Shown piece after piece: positions 15,991-28,509 of a DNA stretch of 64,000 nt. The stretch lies in contig NC_088786.1 of the NCBI RefSeq assembly GCF_949628265.1, forward strand, positions 24,201,681 to 24,265,680, given 5' to 3'. Position 1 is the first letter of the stretch, and each line of letters starts with the position of its first letter. Position numbers and translations under genes: made by a program. The DNA is from Cloeon dipterum (Eukaryota; Arthropoda; Insecta; Ephemeroptera; Baetidae). Below the pieces are notes generated by a model. That model had not been told where the DNA came from. It saw only the letters and a list, made by a program, of their open reading frames with translations, and did no database searches.

Positions 15991-18900
15991 ATGCTTATAG
16001 CAATTTCACAAACTAGTGCGTGACTTATTGTTTGAAAAATTCAATTTGCTATTTAATTATCTAATTCTTTCCATCTCGAAGGCGGCAAGTTATTATATCA
16101 CGCCACGTTGAGTTGAATAACGTAATGGAAAAAGCCTTGGACTCTATACGAAGGGCCGCGCGGCGCGAAATAAAGACTCACCCAGCGCAATTATCAGCCC
16201 GTCAAAAGTCCTACACGCCGAAATCTCGCTGCCTTGCAATGAAGCTGGAATGCCTCGTACATAGAGCAATAAAACACGTGTTCCTGCGTGCACTTCATAA
16301 AAAATTATTCTTAAACCCACCGATATCAAGCTGATACATTTAATATTAATGCGACAAGAAAATTAATTCACTCCATATTTTTGCAGCAACCTGTCAGAAG
16401 GTTTAAACAGAGTTAATAGTCAACAACATGGTTTTTTCTCTGCCGAACTTTAAATTTGTAAATTAAAATTGGTTCCAAGCCCAGCATCAGCATAGTTCAA
16501 AAGTATGGATATTCTGCCCAATTTTCATGTTAATTTTAAAGGGCCCGTCACCTTTTATTTTAAAAGAACAAATTTGTTTTTCAGAGGCGAGCCTAACCTT
16601 TATTTAAATAATTTTCCTGTCGAGGTTGCATACATCCATTTCGAATGCGGGACCCGAATTCGCGTCGGACACGGGCAAAATTTGCTGAAGGAGCCCTCAC
16701 CCGTCAAAGGTTGGACCCGACCTTGAATTTCGACCTGGCAGGTGCGATAAACAGCAGCTAATAGGATTTGTTTTGGTCGGGTTGCATAATGCTGCCGCCA
16801 AAGCTTTCTTTCTTCTCACACCGTGGAAGACGCGAGAGAGTGCATGATCGCGGCCAGAGGTCGATCACCGATCACACTAAATACGAAAGATTCGCTTCGC
16901 CTTGGACCGTCCCGGGCAGGCCACGCCGTGACTCGCCTTTTATTTATTGGGAAAGTCGTAAAATTTGTGGCCCTATTGCAGTTTCGTGTATATTTTGTTT
17001 CCCACAGATATAATCGACCACATTTTGGTTGAGTGTGTCCGCCGCCGCCTGGTCCATGTATGAGGGTAACCTTTGATGTGATAAAATATAAAATGGGTTG
17101 AGAGTAATTTCATAAGTTTTCCCTCTTTATCCAATATTAATTGCATTTTTTTAATTTCTTTAGCTATAGTGTATATGATGCCCTGACGATTGAAAAGATT
17201 GTTGAATTTCCATAAAAAGAATTGTTGACATTGTCTTCTGTGCAGACCGACAAGACTCATTCTTGTTCTGCCCCAATAAAAAAAAATCAATTTTGCTGGA
17301 AAATAAGGTGCATTGCTTCGGCTGGACAAATAAGCATCCAACAAAATTCTTTGAATCGATAACAGGACTATCACTTTTAATAATAAATATCAAACTTTGG
17401 TAACGGGAGACTATTTGGTTATTAAATGTGTAGAGTTAATTTACCGGAAAGCATGTTTGCAAAAATGTTACGTAAACTGCTTCTGGGAATTCTAGTAACC
17501 GCTCCCTTTCATTTGATTGTAAGATGTTGAACACGACAGACTAACTATGTTCATTCGGGATATTTCGTGTATTTCCTAGTAACCGATAATTAAAGCTGAA
17601 TACAAAAATGCAAACGAGTTTAGGATAATTTTAACAATATTTCTCAACAGCATTTGGTATTATTTCCTTGTAGGAAAATAGTAATTTCAATTCAACACTC
17701 GAAAAAGGCATGTTATTGTGGATCATGTAAGCAAGAAATATTTTTTACTTCTAGCGATTGAAGAAAAATTTTAAATTTTGTCTCAAATTTATTTACCTTT
17801 GTTTAAATAATTCAGGCAAAAAATTGATCGGTCAAAATTGTTGGAAATTGCTCATAATATGGATATGACAAGCAAAAATAATTTATAAACACGTGAAAAT
17901 AAAATAAAAACTGCATAAGGAAGTTTTAGATTAGATTAGAATATTTTTTATTAAGCAACTACGGTGTACAACAACATGAAACTTACCATATTACAAAGTT
18001 AATAGAGTTATTGGGAAACATTCTAAGGTTAAAAATCACGAATGTGAAAATTTTGAAATCGCCTTGACCTTGATGACATTCATTAAATTTAAATTAAATT
18101 CAAACTTTTGTCTCGAATAAAACTCACTAAGTATGAAACACTAGATTGATGTTCCCATTAACATTTGAACGTTATCGTCATAAGTGAGGAGCATTTTTGC
18201 ACTTTCCTAAGGCTATTCAGGTGTCGAAACCAAATGTTCGTGATATTACAGTTACAGTTGCCGCCTAACGATCATCAAGCGTCGAGCCTCTCCTCGCCCA
18301 AGTGCCGAATCGACAACAAAACCAATTATTTCAGCAACGAGAGTAAATAATTGTGTCAAGAACTGGCAACAATAATAATTTTATTGATCTTTCATCCCGT
18401 AATTAATTATCCGACACGAGCATTGTGCAGTCTCATAGTTGAATTCGGCGGAGCGCGGCGGCGAGTCACGCCCCATGCATGCGCCGACAATTCTCGCTTG
18501 CGCTCAGGTGCTCTGATAGAGATGTTAATTCAGCGTGTGGGCATTGCACTTTGCTCCCAAACCAACAACGGCCTTTCTTTCGCAACAATGCATATATAAA
18601 ATTCCGCGCGCCACACACGCAGATTTGTCGGGGATGCCTCTCACTTTTGGCGGCGCTTTGTCTGTTTCGCGTTACAAAATTACACGCGATCAATTATCCG
18701 CTGCTTGTGCGTGCCCGCCTTTGTCTTCACACGCACCAGCAGAGATGCCAAAGTTCACACTGCAAAGGTGTCTCCACTTAACTCTTTTTATTTCAGCCAT
18801 GATAGTAACGGCCGGCGATAAACGCGGCCGGCATCGTACTTGTCCCGCATAAAGTGATTTATCAGCCATCGCTGCCCTGCGAATGCGAACACGGCGAACA

Positions 18901-21900
18901 GATTATGCCGAGAGTGTCTCAATCAAATGTTCTTGCCGAAATGTAACGGCCGTGACGTGAGCGGATTTCAATTTGCTGGAATATTATTATATGCAAGCGG
19001 AGAAATTTGAGGTCGGCGTTTTGATGGGGAAAAAACAATTAAAATATGATACATGGAAACTGAAGTAACTAATTGTAATCGTGTTCGAAAATTGCCTCTG
19101 GCTAATAGTTCTAACCAGTTTACTACACACCTTAAACCGCAGCCGAAATTCGTGGCGCTAATGCATCGTTATTGATGACCGATTATGCAAGAGGAAATTA
19201 GGGAAATCATATGGTACAGAATATTTGATAAATTGCGGCGACCGTGTTTGTAATTTTCTTCAACATAATAATCATTGCCTTTTCATTGCTTTCAAAACTC
19301 ATATAAATTGCCTTTTTCTTGATCTTTGGAATTAAATAATTATACAATCACTCTCACAATTATGAATTTAAACCAATCGGCTACTCTGTGCTCTGAGATG
19401 AAAATTTTAACCTAACAATTGAATCATAAATCATTGTCTATATTGTGGCCTGTTAAAAGCTGTACATATGTAAAAGTGAATCGAGTTTGTTACACAACTG
19501 CTCACGATATTCGTATTTTCAAGAGCCAATTAACATAAATGTGGAGGAATTGAATCCGGCAATAATATAAAATACGAATAAAAAAATTCCGTGGCCATTT
19601 TTTAAAAGTTTATGCCTACATCAATCAAGGAAAGAGCCACACTTAAATTAACACGTAGAAGTTTCTGGAATAAATCACCATTAAACCAGAGACAATAAAA
19701 TCAATTTCACCAGTGCTTCTTATGGCGGGAAGGAAGTTTTATAAAATATTTTCCTCTTTTAGTTGATTTATTATTTTATCTTTAGACGTGAAATACGTGG
19801 GGCTGTAGAGTCCTGGAGAACAAAATTCAAAGCTTAACAAAATTCCACACTTCGCCGGGTGCAGGGGTTGCAACCTGCGCTTCCCCCGGGTCGAGCCGGC
19901 TGCATAACTCACTTTGCGTGCTTGCCCTGAGAGAAAATCGCAGGCGTCGGGGCCGCGACCTTTTCATTGCCAAACGCGTGATAAGAATGAAAAACTAGAT
20001 TTCGACCCGGTGGCCCATTCGAGAAAGAACAAAAGGCCGCGGTTAATCATGGCTCTCGGAGCAGTTTGCTCAAAGACTGCAATTATCGTGTTGTTTTCGT
20101 TTCGGGCTCGCGACCGGATGGAATGACTCTTGGCAGCGGACACCGTGCGGACACAGCTGCGCAGAAACTGCTGCAAAATGCGTGCCTGTTTCGCAAAGAG
20201 GATGTGTGAGCTCAAATGATCAGGTGCGAGGCCTAATCCGGTTTTCGGCCGAGTAAAGAAAGAAAGGTCGCGCCACATGTAATTGTTACGCAATCACAAT
20301 AAATTAGCCGGGCACTTTTTGTCTGCGTAGCGTGGAGAGTGCAGCGTTTTTTCAGTTTAAATCTGGCGCTCGGTGATAAGTCATAAAGATTGCCCTCGCG
20401 TCAAGGCCACAAGCAAGGCAATTCCAAAGCGGCGTCAAAATTTACGAATTGCGACCACCGCGTTATCGGAGATTAAGTTTTTGCAATTAGTTGCGACTCG
20501 TTTCGCCTGTTTTCCATGGCCCAACCTCTCACACGCTTCGAACACCTCGCTTTCGTTTTAGTTCAGTAATATTATGTATTTGAACGAATGTGAGACCTTT
20601 GAGAAGAGGCTCGCGGATTACGCAACGGTGCAAGTAATTAAGTAAAAGGCGTTTGAAAGGCGATATTTCCACAAACATGCCGGTAAAAATGTAGCTTAGC
20701 AAACAAAAATCCGATTTTTCGAGCGGCACTTAATGAATGAGCGGCCCAAGAGGAAAAAATGCCGCCCGCCGCCGAAACAGGTCATTACACCACCGAACAG
20801 CAATTTGCATGCGATTATGCGCAAAATTTCGCGACCGTTCTTCACATGTGGAAAAAAGCGAGCAGCTGGCAGCGTTTTAGAAGATATTACGCAACGCGAT
20901 GGGGCAAGAAATGTTTTTTTTGCGGTGCGTTTTGCGTGGGATCGCCAGATTTATTGTCAACCGCGTGTGCCGCGCCGACCCGCGGCTGCTGCAGCTCCAG
21001 AAAACTCGCTCGCTCATTAGCTACAAATTGAGGAGGGCTCGCCAATATAATTTTTGCGTTGCCCGAGCTCGCGGCCACTTTCACTTTTTAAAATGGGATC
21101 GAGATCACATAACACACCTCGTCGGCATTTACGGATAACAATATTCGAGCGGCACCAGGGCTGGGTCGCTTTTAATAATTACACAGCACTCGCATGTGTA
21201 CTGCTCTCTCGACCGCCTCCGCCGAGTATTTCATTAACAACTTGTCCGGTTGGGATGCCGAATGCAGCCGATGGTTTTGTGTCTCTCTTTCTCTCGGCTG
21301 CTCTCACCGAGAGAGTGAGGCAACAAACGTCTCGTGGGTCTGTTGCTTATTTTGATTAACCAGCCGATTGACGGGTTTCGGCGGCTGCTGAACTTGCACG
21401 CGGATGTTTTAAATTAATATTAATCGCTTATGCAGCTTTACACGTGTCTCTTGCATGACTTTGGACTGAGCAGGAAAGGTTTGACTTAACTTTCGATAGT
21501 TATTAAGTTATTAGGTTCCCCTGTGGCCAGATACATATTTTGTTGCATGGCTATCGATTTCAGACAGTTTTTTATGATTTTCCCAAAGAAATCATTAGAC
21601 AAAGAAAGTTTGATTAAATTCTGTAGAACGCAAACGACAACATAAATCTTAACGAGGACACAAATAATTATGATTCTTTTTATAAGGTAAATAAAAAATT
21701 GTTCTTGCTATTTAGTTTGCCTATTCTAGACTATTAAATATAAACTTTATCTCACGTAGGTACATTTGAGATAATTATTGATGCGATTTAATGGTTGTGT
21801 GTTTAGTACACCTCTTCCAGTAATGTGCTAAATACCAGCTAAAATTAGATGATCTTTATGACAACTAAATCGAATGTTTTGGACCATAAAACCGACTAAA

Positions 21901-23300
21901 TTACTAAAAAATTTCTCTGACGCTGTCAATATTTTTGATCGAGCCAAAACTAAATTCAAATTATATATTCTGGTTTCTAATTATAAATCTGTCAAAGATG
22001 GCTAAAGAGATTCTTTTTTTTCTTTGAGAAAAACCACACATGCTCAAATAATTTGTTATTCTCCTATATGTTAATATTACAGTCTTTTCTCTCCGATAAC
22101 GACCATTTTTGCCATAAAAACCGACTGCTTTGGTAGAAAAATTAATTCCCAAGCGATCATGGTCATCTTTTTTAAATAATTAAAATGTTATTTCAACCAT
22201 TTTTGTTGATACAAATGATTATAAATATTATAAAATATATCGTGTTTATTCCGCTACACTGAAATGCAGCGGGAAAGTCCTTCAATCTAGTAAAGTTGAC
22301 CTTATTATGGACGATTTTGTGTCTTAACACAATCGATCAGTCCCAAGGATCAAAAACAGAGCAATTATCAGCAGTGGCGTGTGTGGCGATCTTTGCGGTC
22401 TCGAACACAACAGCGTGAGAAGAGAAGAACAACAACTCTGGAGATATAACATTACGAAACGACAACACTGTGTAATCTTGGACTCATCCCTCGGAGAAAT
22501 CGTGCTTGGCCGTCGGATGAGTCGCTAGATCGCGATGAGAGTCTTGGACTCGCAACGCCTCGAGCGAAACGCTCTATTGAAATAAACGCATTACCAAATT
22601 GAAAACGAAGTGGCGCACGACAATATCTAGATTGGCGTCGCAAAAGGCGAGCACGATGTTATATAATACCTCAATCAAGAGCAATAAATTTCCAAATGCG
22701 TCAAAAACATTAGCACGGATTGAGGACAAGATTTAAAAGTAAGAAAAGGAAATCCCACAAGTGGTCTGCTGGCTTTTTTGCATGTAAGACGAGCTGTTAT
22801 AAGTGGATGCTCATTAGTGAAACCTGATCTAGATGACGTGAGTCAATCATTTTATTACACTCGGATGCTGGCGCGTTCGAAGTAATCGTCCTCGATCGGC
22901 ATTTTTTTTTGCAGACAAAAGACACTCGATTAGGGTCGAGATTGAGTGCAGGCATGTGCGTGACAATAAATTAAAAAATCGTGCGTTATTATATCATGTT
23001 CAAGGTGTTCCCGAGAGCAGTAATACTATTAAGGCGGCTAATAAAATCTCCGCGGACGCAAAAATGGAATACGAAAATAGCCTTACACACGCATGCACAC
23101 GTATTGCCGCCGTGTTGGGAGTAATAATTGTTGTCTGCGGCCGGCGATCTCGACAGCCTGTTGGCCGCTTGAGGTGCATTAGACAAAAAAGTGGTGGAAG
23201 CAGAACAAGGCGTGTTAGTGTGTGTTTGCATTATTTTTTCGCAGGCGGTGATAGGCCTTGCCTTGCTTTCTCACCCTTCCCCACCGCGGGTGGAGCGACC
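15991..23300. other. Long intergenic region between the LINE and cuticular paralogue 2
   Basis: No recognisable gene. GC-richer patches at about 16130-16300, 16620-16950, 18430-18900, 19850-20450 and 20730-21350 alternate with AT-rich DNA. The 21240-21320 patch has GAGA/CTCT runs, including CTCTCGG (21291-21297) paired with CCGAGAG (21307-21313). These could be cis-regulatory elements for the cuticle cluster. Open frames in them show no protein family features. Confidence 0.5.
17930..17985 (-). mobile_element. Possible LINE 3' tail fragment
   Basis: Read on the minus strand, the sequence goes from GTTGTACACCGTAGTTGC into TTAATAAAAAATATTC and ends in TAATCTAATCTAA. A short tandem of TCTAA/TAATC units after an A-rich segment is a common LINE 3' terminus. 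Only a few dozen bases support this, so it is tentative. Confidence 0.3.
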
Positions 23301-23311
23301 GAGGTGTTTCA

Positions 23312-23318
23312 TATAAAA
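23312..23318 (+). promoter_or_regulatory. TATA box of cuticular paralogue 2
   Basis: TATAAAA followed about 30 nt later by TCAGT (23344-23348), a good arthropod initiator. The translation start is at 23380. This is the clearest core promoter in the window. Confidence 0.75.
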
Positions 23319-23379
23319 GTCCAATGGTCGGTCCAAGCTGATATCAGTTGTCTCTCCACTGAATCTCAAACAACACACA

Positions 23380-24095
23380 ATGGCCTTCAAGGTAAGTCGC
23401 TCCACTGGATTTACTGGTTTGGGAAACAGCCCACTTTTCACTTTTCACCCGGTCGCCCGGCCCGCTTTTTGCGGGCGCAGCACCTCGCTTGCAAAACAGA
23501 CCAACGCCCTTTCGGCAGCAACAAGTTTTTCAACCAACAACCAGACTTTTTTTAATTTTTAAATTTTCACCACTTTGCCAAATTTTAACCGGAGCTTATC
23601 TGTGCGCAGTTTGTCGTCTTCGCCGCCTGCGTGGCCGCCGCCAACGCTGGACTGGCTCCTCTGTCCTATGCCGCCCCCGCCTACACCGCCTCGGCGTACG
23701 CCTCCCCCCTGGCCGTTGGCGCCCCCGCCATCTCGTCGGTGTCCCAGAACACCCTCCGCAGCTTCGGCAATGTCGGCCAGGTCAGCACCTACAGCAAGTC
23801 CCTGGACACCCCCTACTCCAGCGTGCGCAAGTCTGACATCCGTGTGACCAACGATGCCCGCACCTACGCCACCTATGCCGCCCCCGCTTACACCAGCTAT
23901 GCTGCCCCCGCCTACACCAGCTACGCCGCCCCCGCCGTCGCTCACGCCACCTATGCCGCCCCCGCTGTCGCTCACGCCACCTACGCCGCCCCCGCCATCT
24001 CCGCTCACCCCGCCGCCCTCGGCGTTGCCTACTCCGCTGCCCCCGCCGTCGCTCACTACAGCTTCGACGGACTTGGCGCTCACTATGCCTACTAA
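23380..24095 (+). CDS. Ala/Pro-rich cuticular protein, paralogue 2
   Basis: Exons 23380-23391 (MAFK) and 23610-24095, giving 165 residues with stop TAA 24093-24095. The intron after codon 4 interrupts the signal peptide ([18 protein letters not shown]), a hallmark of insect cuticle genes. The mature protein opens with [18 protein letters not shown], carries the conserved [17 protein letters not shown] and [17 protein letters not shown] block, and then five or more YAAPA-based repeats ([18 protein letters not shown]). It ends in HYAY. It is secreted to the cuticle. GC-rich codon use, mainly GCC for Ala and TAC for Tyr, is much stronger than in its AT-rich surroundings. It shares architecture and the central block with the minus-strand paralogues on either side, so local duplication is likely. 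Confidence 0.9.
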
Positions 24096-24143
24096 ATAAG
24101 CCTGATTCTTATTTATTTACCAAATGTCATCTTGTAAAAATGT

Positions 24144-24149
24144 AATAAA
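24144..24149 (+). terminator. Poly(A) signal of cuticular paralogue 2
   Basis: AATAAA 49 nt after the stop codon. Confidence 0.7.
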
Positions 24150-27100
24150 TTATTTCTGAACACCTCTGAAATCCGATTGTCTGATTCAATATCCACATTA
24201 CTTTTTTTGCAATAATATCTTTCGGTGGTAATTGACCCTGTACGAATGTTTAGAATGCTGATCAAACTTGCGCAGTCACTCCTTGTTAAATTTAAGTGCT
24301 GCAGGTTATAATAGGCGTTGCCAGGATCAGATCATTGCTATAGAACGATTGATTCGCCAAAAGCTTCCTTATGCCAACTTTCCATTCATAACTTGAGTCA
24401 CGCAAGCAATTTTCCATTTGCTTCTTTTTTTGCATTTTTTCCCTCTGCATAATTAGCTCGATATACATATATAAATATTTTTAAGTTTAAATTCAATCAG
24501 TATTTCATTTGGCATCGACTCTAATCTTCGATTATTTCTGTACTCATGTTTACAAGCATTTATTAACTAATTATTCTTTACTTTTTCATTATATCCAAAA
24601 TATATAGCTACAAGTTTTGTGAACACGTAAATTGAAATGTTTTTTTTCCATTTTGTTGTGCAGTGTGGCAAGGGATAATTTTTTACTGTCCTTCTTTTGC
24701 GGATACTCTCAACTTTTATCTTATACTTTTCATTTATTTATTTTTTATTATTATTTTATTTAACTCGTGCAGTATAGAGGCCTCAGCCAGCCGCGCCGCA
24801 CCAGCCGGCTAATTTTGGGCCACTAGGGCAGCCGTCAGCCGTGAATTTGGCTAACTTAAGCCAGCCACGCGAGCGAGCGGACTTTTTTTGCTTCTGATCT
24901 AAGTTCTGCTTGTTACTTGTAAGCGAGAAAATAACATTTTCAATTAAGGTTGGAGATCAAAACTTCAGAGCTGAATTTGCGAGAACATTTGCACGAATGG
25001 TAATCTGGTTATTAAAACCTTTTAATCACTTTTAAGAGAATCTGTATGCACAGATGAAAATGATAGCCTATAAATTAATTTTTCGTTCATTCGGTTTTTA
25101 ATCATGGTTATTAGATAGATCAATTCAATTCATCTCGGTTTATTTCTCCAAATTAGGTTTTCATATCATGCATTTATAAATATATAAAATTTAACTATCG
25201 AGAAGTTAGGCATTGATAGAGTTAGCGAACAACCTGCTGAAACTCGTGAATAAAATAGAAACAAAATTTACCACTACTCTAAATCACTCGCCACACTACA
25301 GACTACAGGTCTGGTTCAGCATCCAAAATTGCGCCACATTACTGTAAGTTTTGGATCGATATTTAAATATGAGGTGAATCAACAAATGTTTTTTTTATTT
25401 TTGTATACTGCTTAGTCTCAATTCCCACTGCTTCAAAATCATTGCTTTTGTGCAACATGATCTTTAAATTTAAAAATCAAAGTGATTGGGGAAGCACATG
25501 ACCTGTTTCGGGCTTAAATATATTGCAATTTTTTTAATCACTCGAAGCTGTGCAGACTTGGAGCCGCCATCTCGCGGTTGGACCACTCGACTTTTTGAAA
25601 CTAATTTGCAAGGTCGTTTGCTAATTTCTGATATGTGATTGGCATAACCGACACCTTTCTTAAGCGTATGTGTGCAGCCACTGGACAGATGGAGCTCCCT
25701 TCAAAGAAATGGAACTGACGGTGCCGATATTTGTTTCTCTGGTTGTTGACCACGCTATACTGGTGTATCAGTTGCAAAGTCTTTATGGAATTGAAACAAT
25801 AATAATTATGCAGTTCATTAGTCTCTAAAAAATTTCCGGAGTCATTTAGACTTAGTTTTATTAGTTCTGGCGCACAGCAGCGGTGCCTTGCCAACTTGCA
25901 AAATAATTAATGCCAAAAGCTTCCACTTGGAGCGGAAGATTTCGCACGTGTCTTGGCGAGGAAAAAGGGAAATAAATAAGAAAGTGGCAACACGTGCGTG
26001 CATCCAGCGGACTTATAATTGCATTCATGAGGAGGCGAGGAAAGGACTTAAATGTGCGCGGTTTCACTCAAATGCAATTGTTTAAATGATATCTAGTTTA
26101 TTTTATGAGTCAAGCGTCACAGTGGCTAGATCACCTCGGGTCGCAATTTCTTTTAGAATCTTTTTGCGAAAGTCACCGTGCTGTCGTGAAGATTGCAGCA
26201 CGCTAATTAGTCACTTATAGGCCGTTATTATGTGACAGTGGAGGTTATTGAAACGATTATGCTAGGAGTTTCCCTATTTTTACACTTTGAAAGGAATCTA
26301 TTTTATAGCCTCAACAAATATTATATCGCACTCATAGAATAGCGCTTTACGTACTGTGGATATTTTAAAAGATCACTTTGATTTTAGTTTGCAGGGATTT
26401 TTTGTACAAAAAACATTATTAAAAAAAATAATTCCATTCCTTTATTGTCAAAAATCAAAATAGCTTAATTCGTTTTTTTAGATTCATTTTAATTTAATTA
26501 AGGATTAGCTGGCTAACTCAATACCATCGTTATCCACGACAAATATGCATTTTTATACCACCATATATACTATGTAATTTCACTTATAATATTATTGAAG
26601 TTTCATACTATGGGCCAATGAAAGGACGATTTCACAAATTGGAGCATTGGAGATGTGCGTCTTTTGTTCCAACGCTTTAAATAACCAGGCTATTTTTTGG
26701 TGCGAGGAAAAATCTTTTCAACAAGAATTGTTCGATTTATATTCCTCTAACAAAAATCTGTTAGCTGTTCATCTTACTCTATTTTTGTAGTAAGAATTAT
26801 CTTCTCATTCCTACTTGATCATCAAAAGAAAACACAATAAATGACATTTGCCATCTAAAAAACCTTGTTGGGTAAACGCAAACCAAATCTCCCTTTCATT
26901 GGATACTTAGAGTTTGCCTTGATCTAGTTGCATAGCTACATTTGAAGCGTCACAAGATGCTATTCAGATCAGGATAAAGGTTTCCTTGTTTTTACTCGAG
27001 AGTTATAACCCAAGAAGAAACATATAGCTTTTGTGGTTTTCACAATTTAGCTGCTCGCGATTATTATCTCATTCAGCGTTGAGTAATCGGTTTGGAAGAG

Positions 27101-27586
27101 TTGACGTGTGAAAAAACAAGTTTTATTTGTTGAGCGCCGAGCGAGCGTGTAAGAGATCACTCGAAGAGGTGAGCGGACGAATTGGGCCACTCAAACAGTC
27201 GGGAGCGTTTGCTCTCGAACCGATCATGCAGATTTCTCTGAACCAAATCGCTCATTGTGCAATCTCGAAAAACGGTTTAGGCAATAAGATGGGTTTCCAG
27301 CGATAAAAGTAAAACTTGAATGGATATTATTAATATTTCAGGCGATTTTTTATTGTGCAATTGAAACAATAAGAAATAGATTGGCGAGATGTGCGATGCG
27401 CCTCATGGATGAGAGTTCGGCGATACAATGATCCTCTCAATAATAACAAAATGCTCTGTGTGAGGAAAACATGTAATGATGAGGAAGGAAGTCAAAAACA
27501 CAAAAGTAATAGTGCAATCACAGTAGGCTATGTACAAAAGTCTTTAGGCTCTGCACAATCGTCGGGTCAAAACGGGTAACAACTAC
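24150..27586. other. Intergenic region between cuticular paralogues 2 and 3
   Basis: AT-rich, with no gene recognised. A short GC-rich patch at about 24778-24890 is rich in CAGCC/GGCTG words. The right end must contain the 3' UTR of minus-strand paralogue 3. Confidence 0.5.
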
Positions 27587-28424
27587 TTAGTAGGCATAGT
27601 TGATTCCGTAACCCTGGAAGGTCATGTGGGCGACGGCAGGGGCGGCGGAGTAGGCAACTCCGAGCAGGGCGGGGGAAGCCACCTTGGCGACGGGGGCGGC
27701 GTAGGCAGCGGGAGCGGCATAGGCGGTGTGGGTCAGGGCGGGGGCGGCGTAGGACACGGGGGTGGCGACCTTAGCGATGGCGGGAGCAGCATAGCTAGCG
27801 TAGGCGGGGGCGGCGTAGGCGGTGTGAGCCAGGGCAGGGGCGGCGTAGGAAACGGGGGTGGCGACCTTAGTGATGGCGGGGGCAGCATAGCTGGCGTAGG
27901 CGGGAGCGGCGTAGGCGGTGTGAGCCAGGGCGGGGGCGGCGTAGGACACGGGGGCGGCGACCTTAGCGTAGGCGGGAGCGGCGTAGCTGGTGTAAGCGGG
28001 GGCGGCGTAGGTAGCGTAGGCGGGGGCGTCGTTGGTCACACGGATGTCAGACTTGCGCACGCTGGAGAAGGGAGTGTCGAGGGCCTTGCTGTAGGTGCTG
28101 ACCTGGCCGACATTGCCGAAGCTGCGGAGGGTGTTGGAGGAGACGGCCGAGACGGCGGGGGCGGCGTAGCTGGCATAGGCGGGCGCAGCATAGGCAGCGG
28201 GGGCGCCATAGGACAGGGGAGCGACAACTCCGGCGTTGGCGGCGGCCAGGCAGGCGGCGAACACGACAAACTGCGGGCAGAAAAATATTTTTTTGAAAAA
28301 TTCGAAAATCAGAGGAGCAGGGTCAAATCGAAATGCGGCAGCGAACGTAATCCAAATTTCGATTTGCACCCGAAGCCCAAATGAAAAAGCACTGAAGGTG
28401 TGGAGGACGCACCTTAAAGGCCAT
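27587..28424 (-). CDS. Ala/Pro-rich cuticular protein, paralogue 3 (longest, with 32-residue tandem repeats)
   Basis: Minus-strand exons 28413-28424 (MAFK) and 27587-28270, giving 231 residues. The signal peptide is MAFK|FVVFAACLAAANAG. The mature start, GVVAPLSYGAPAAYAAPAYASY, leads into the shared block ([35 protein letters not shown]), almost identical to paralogue 2. The longer C-terminal part contains a 96-bp unit encoding 32 residues (KVATPVSYAAPALAHTAY, AAPAYASYAAPAI) repeated in tandem, and the protein ends in GINYAY. Size differences among the three paralogues come mostly from the number of these repeats. The role is structural in cuticle. The intron after codon 4 is 142 nt. Confidence 0.9.
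27753..28040 (-). repeat. In-frame 96-bp tandem repeat inside cuticular paralogue 3
   Basis: The start of each unit (GACACGGGGG or GAAACGGGGG on the + strand) falls at 27753, 27849 and 27945, exactly 96 bp apart. Units 1 and 2 are nearly identical; the third diverges towards its end into a TSYAAPAY-type repeat. Because 96 is divisible by 3, gain or loss of units keeps the reading frame. Confidence 0.8.
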
Positions 28425-28499
28425 TGTGATTGAGTGAGTTTGCTGAGCTGCTGTGGATTGCAAGCTGAGAAATGATAGTGATGCCAGCGGTGCGGTTCC

Positions 28500-28507
28500 T
28501 TTATATA
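28500..28507 (-). promoter_or_regulatory. TATA box of cuticular paralogue 3
   Basis: TATATAAA on the minus strand, 76 nt upstream of the ATG. An initiator-like GCATCACTATC lies about 25-30 nt downstream of it (28473-28483). Confidence 0.7.
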
Positions 28508-28509
28508 GT

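Noticed and set aside
22956-23555. 199-codon plus-strand open frame upstream of and overlapping the first exon of cuticular paralogue 2
   Set aside because: It spans that gene's TATA box, first exon and intron, has mixed composition and no recognisable domain.
23559-24083. Minus-strand Gly-rich open frame over cuticular paralogue 2
   Set aside because: It is the reverse complement of the YAAPA-coding repeats; the sense strand has TATA box, initiator, splice sites and poly(A) signal.
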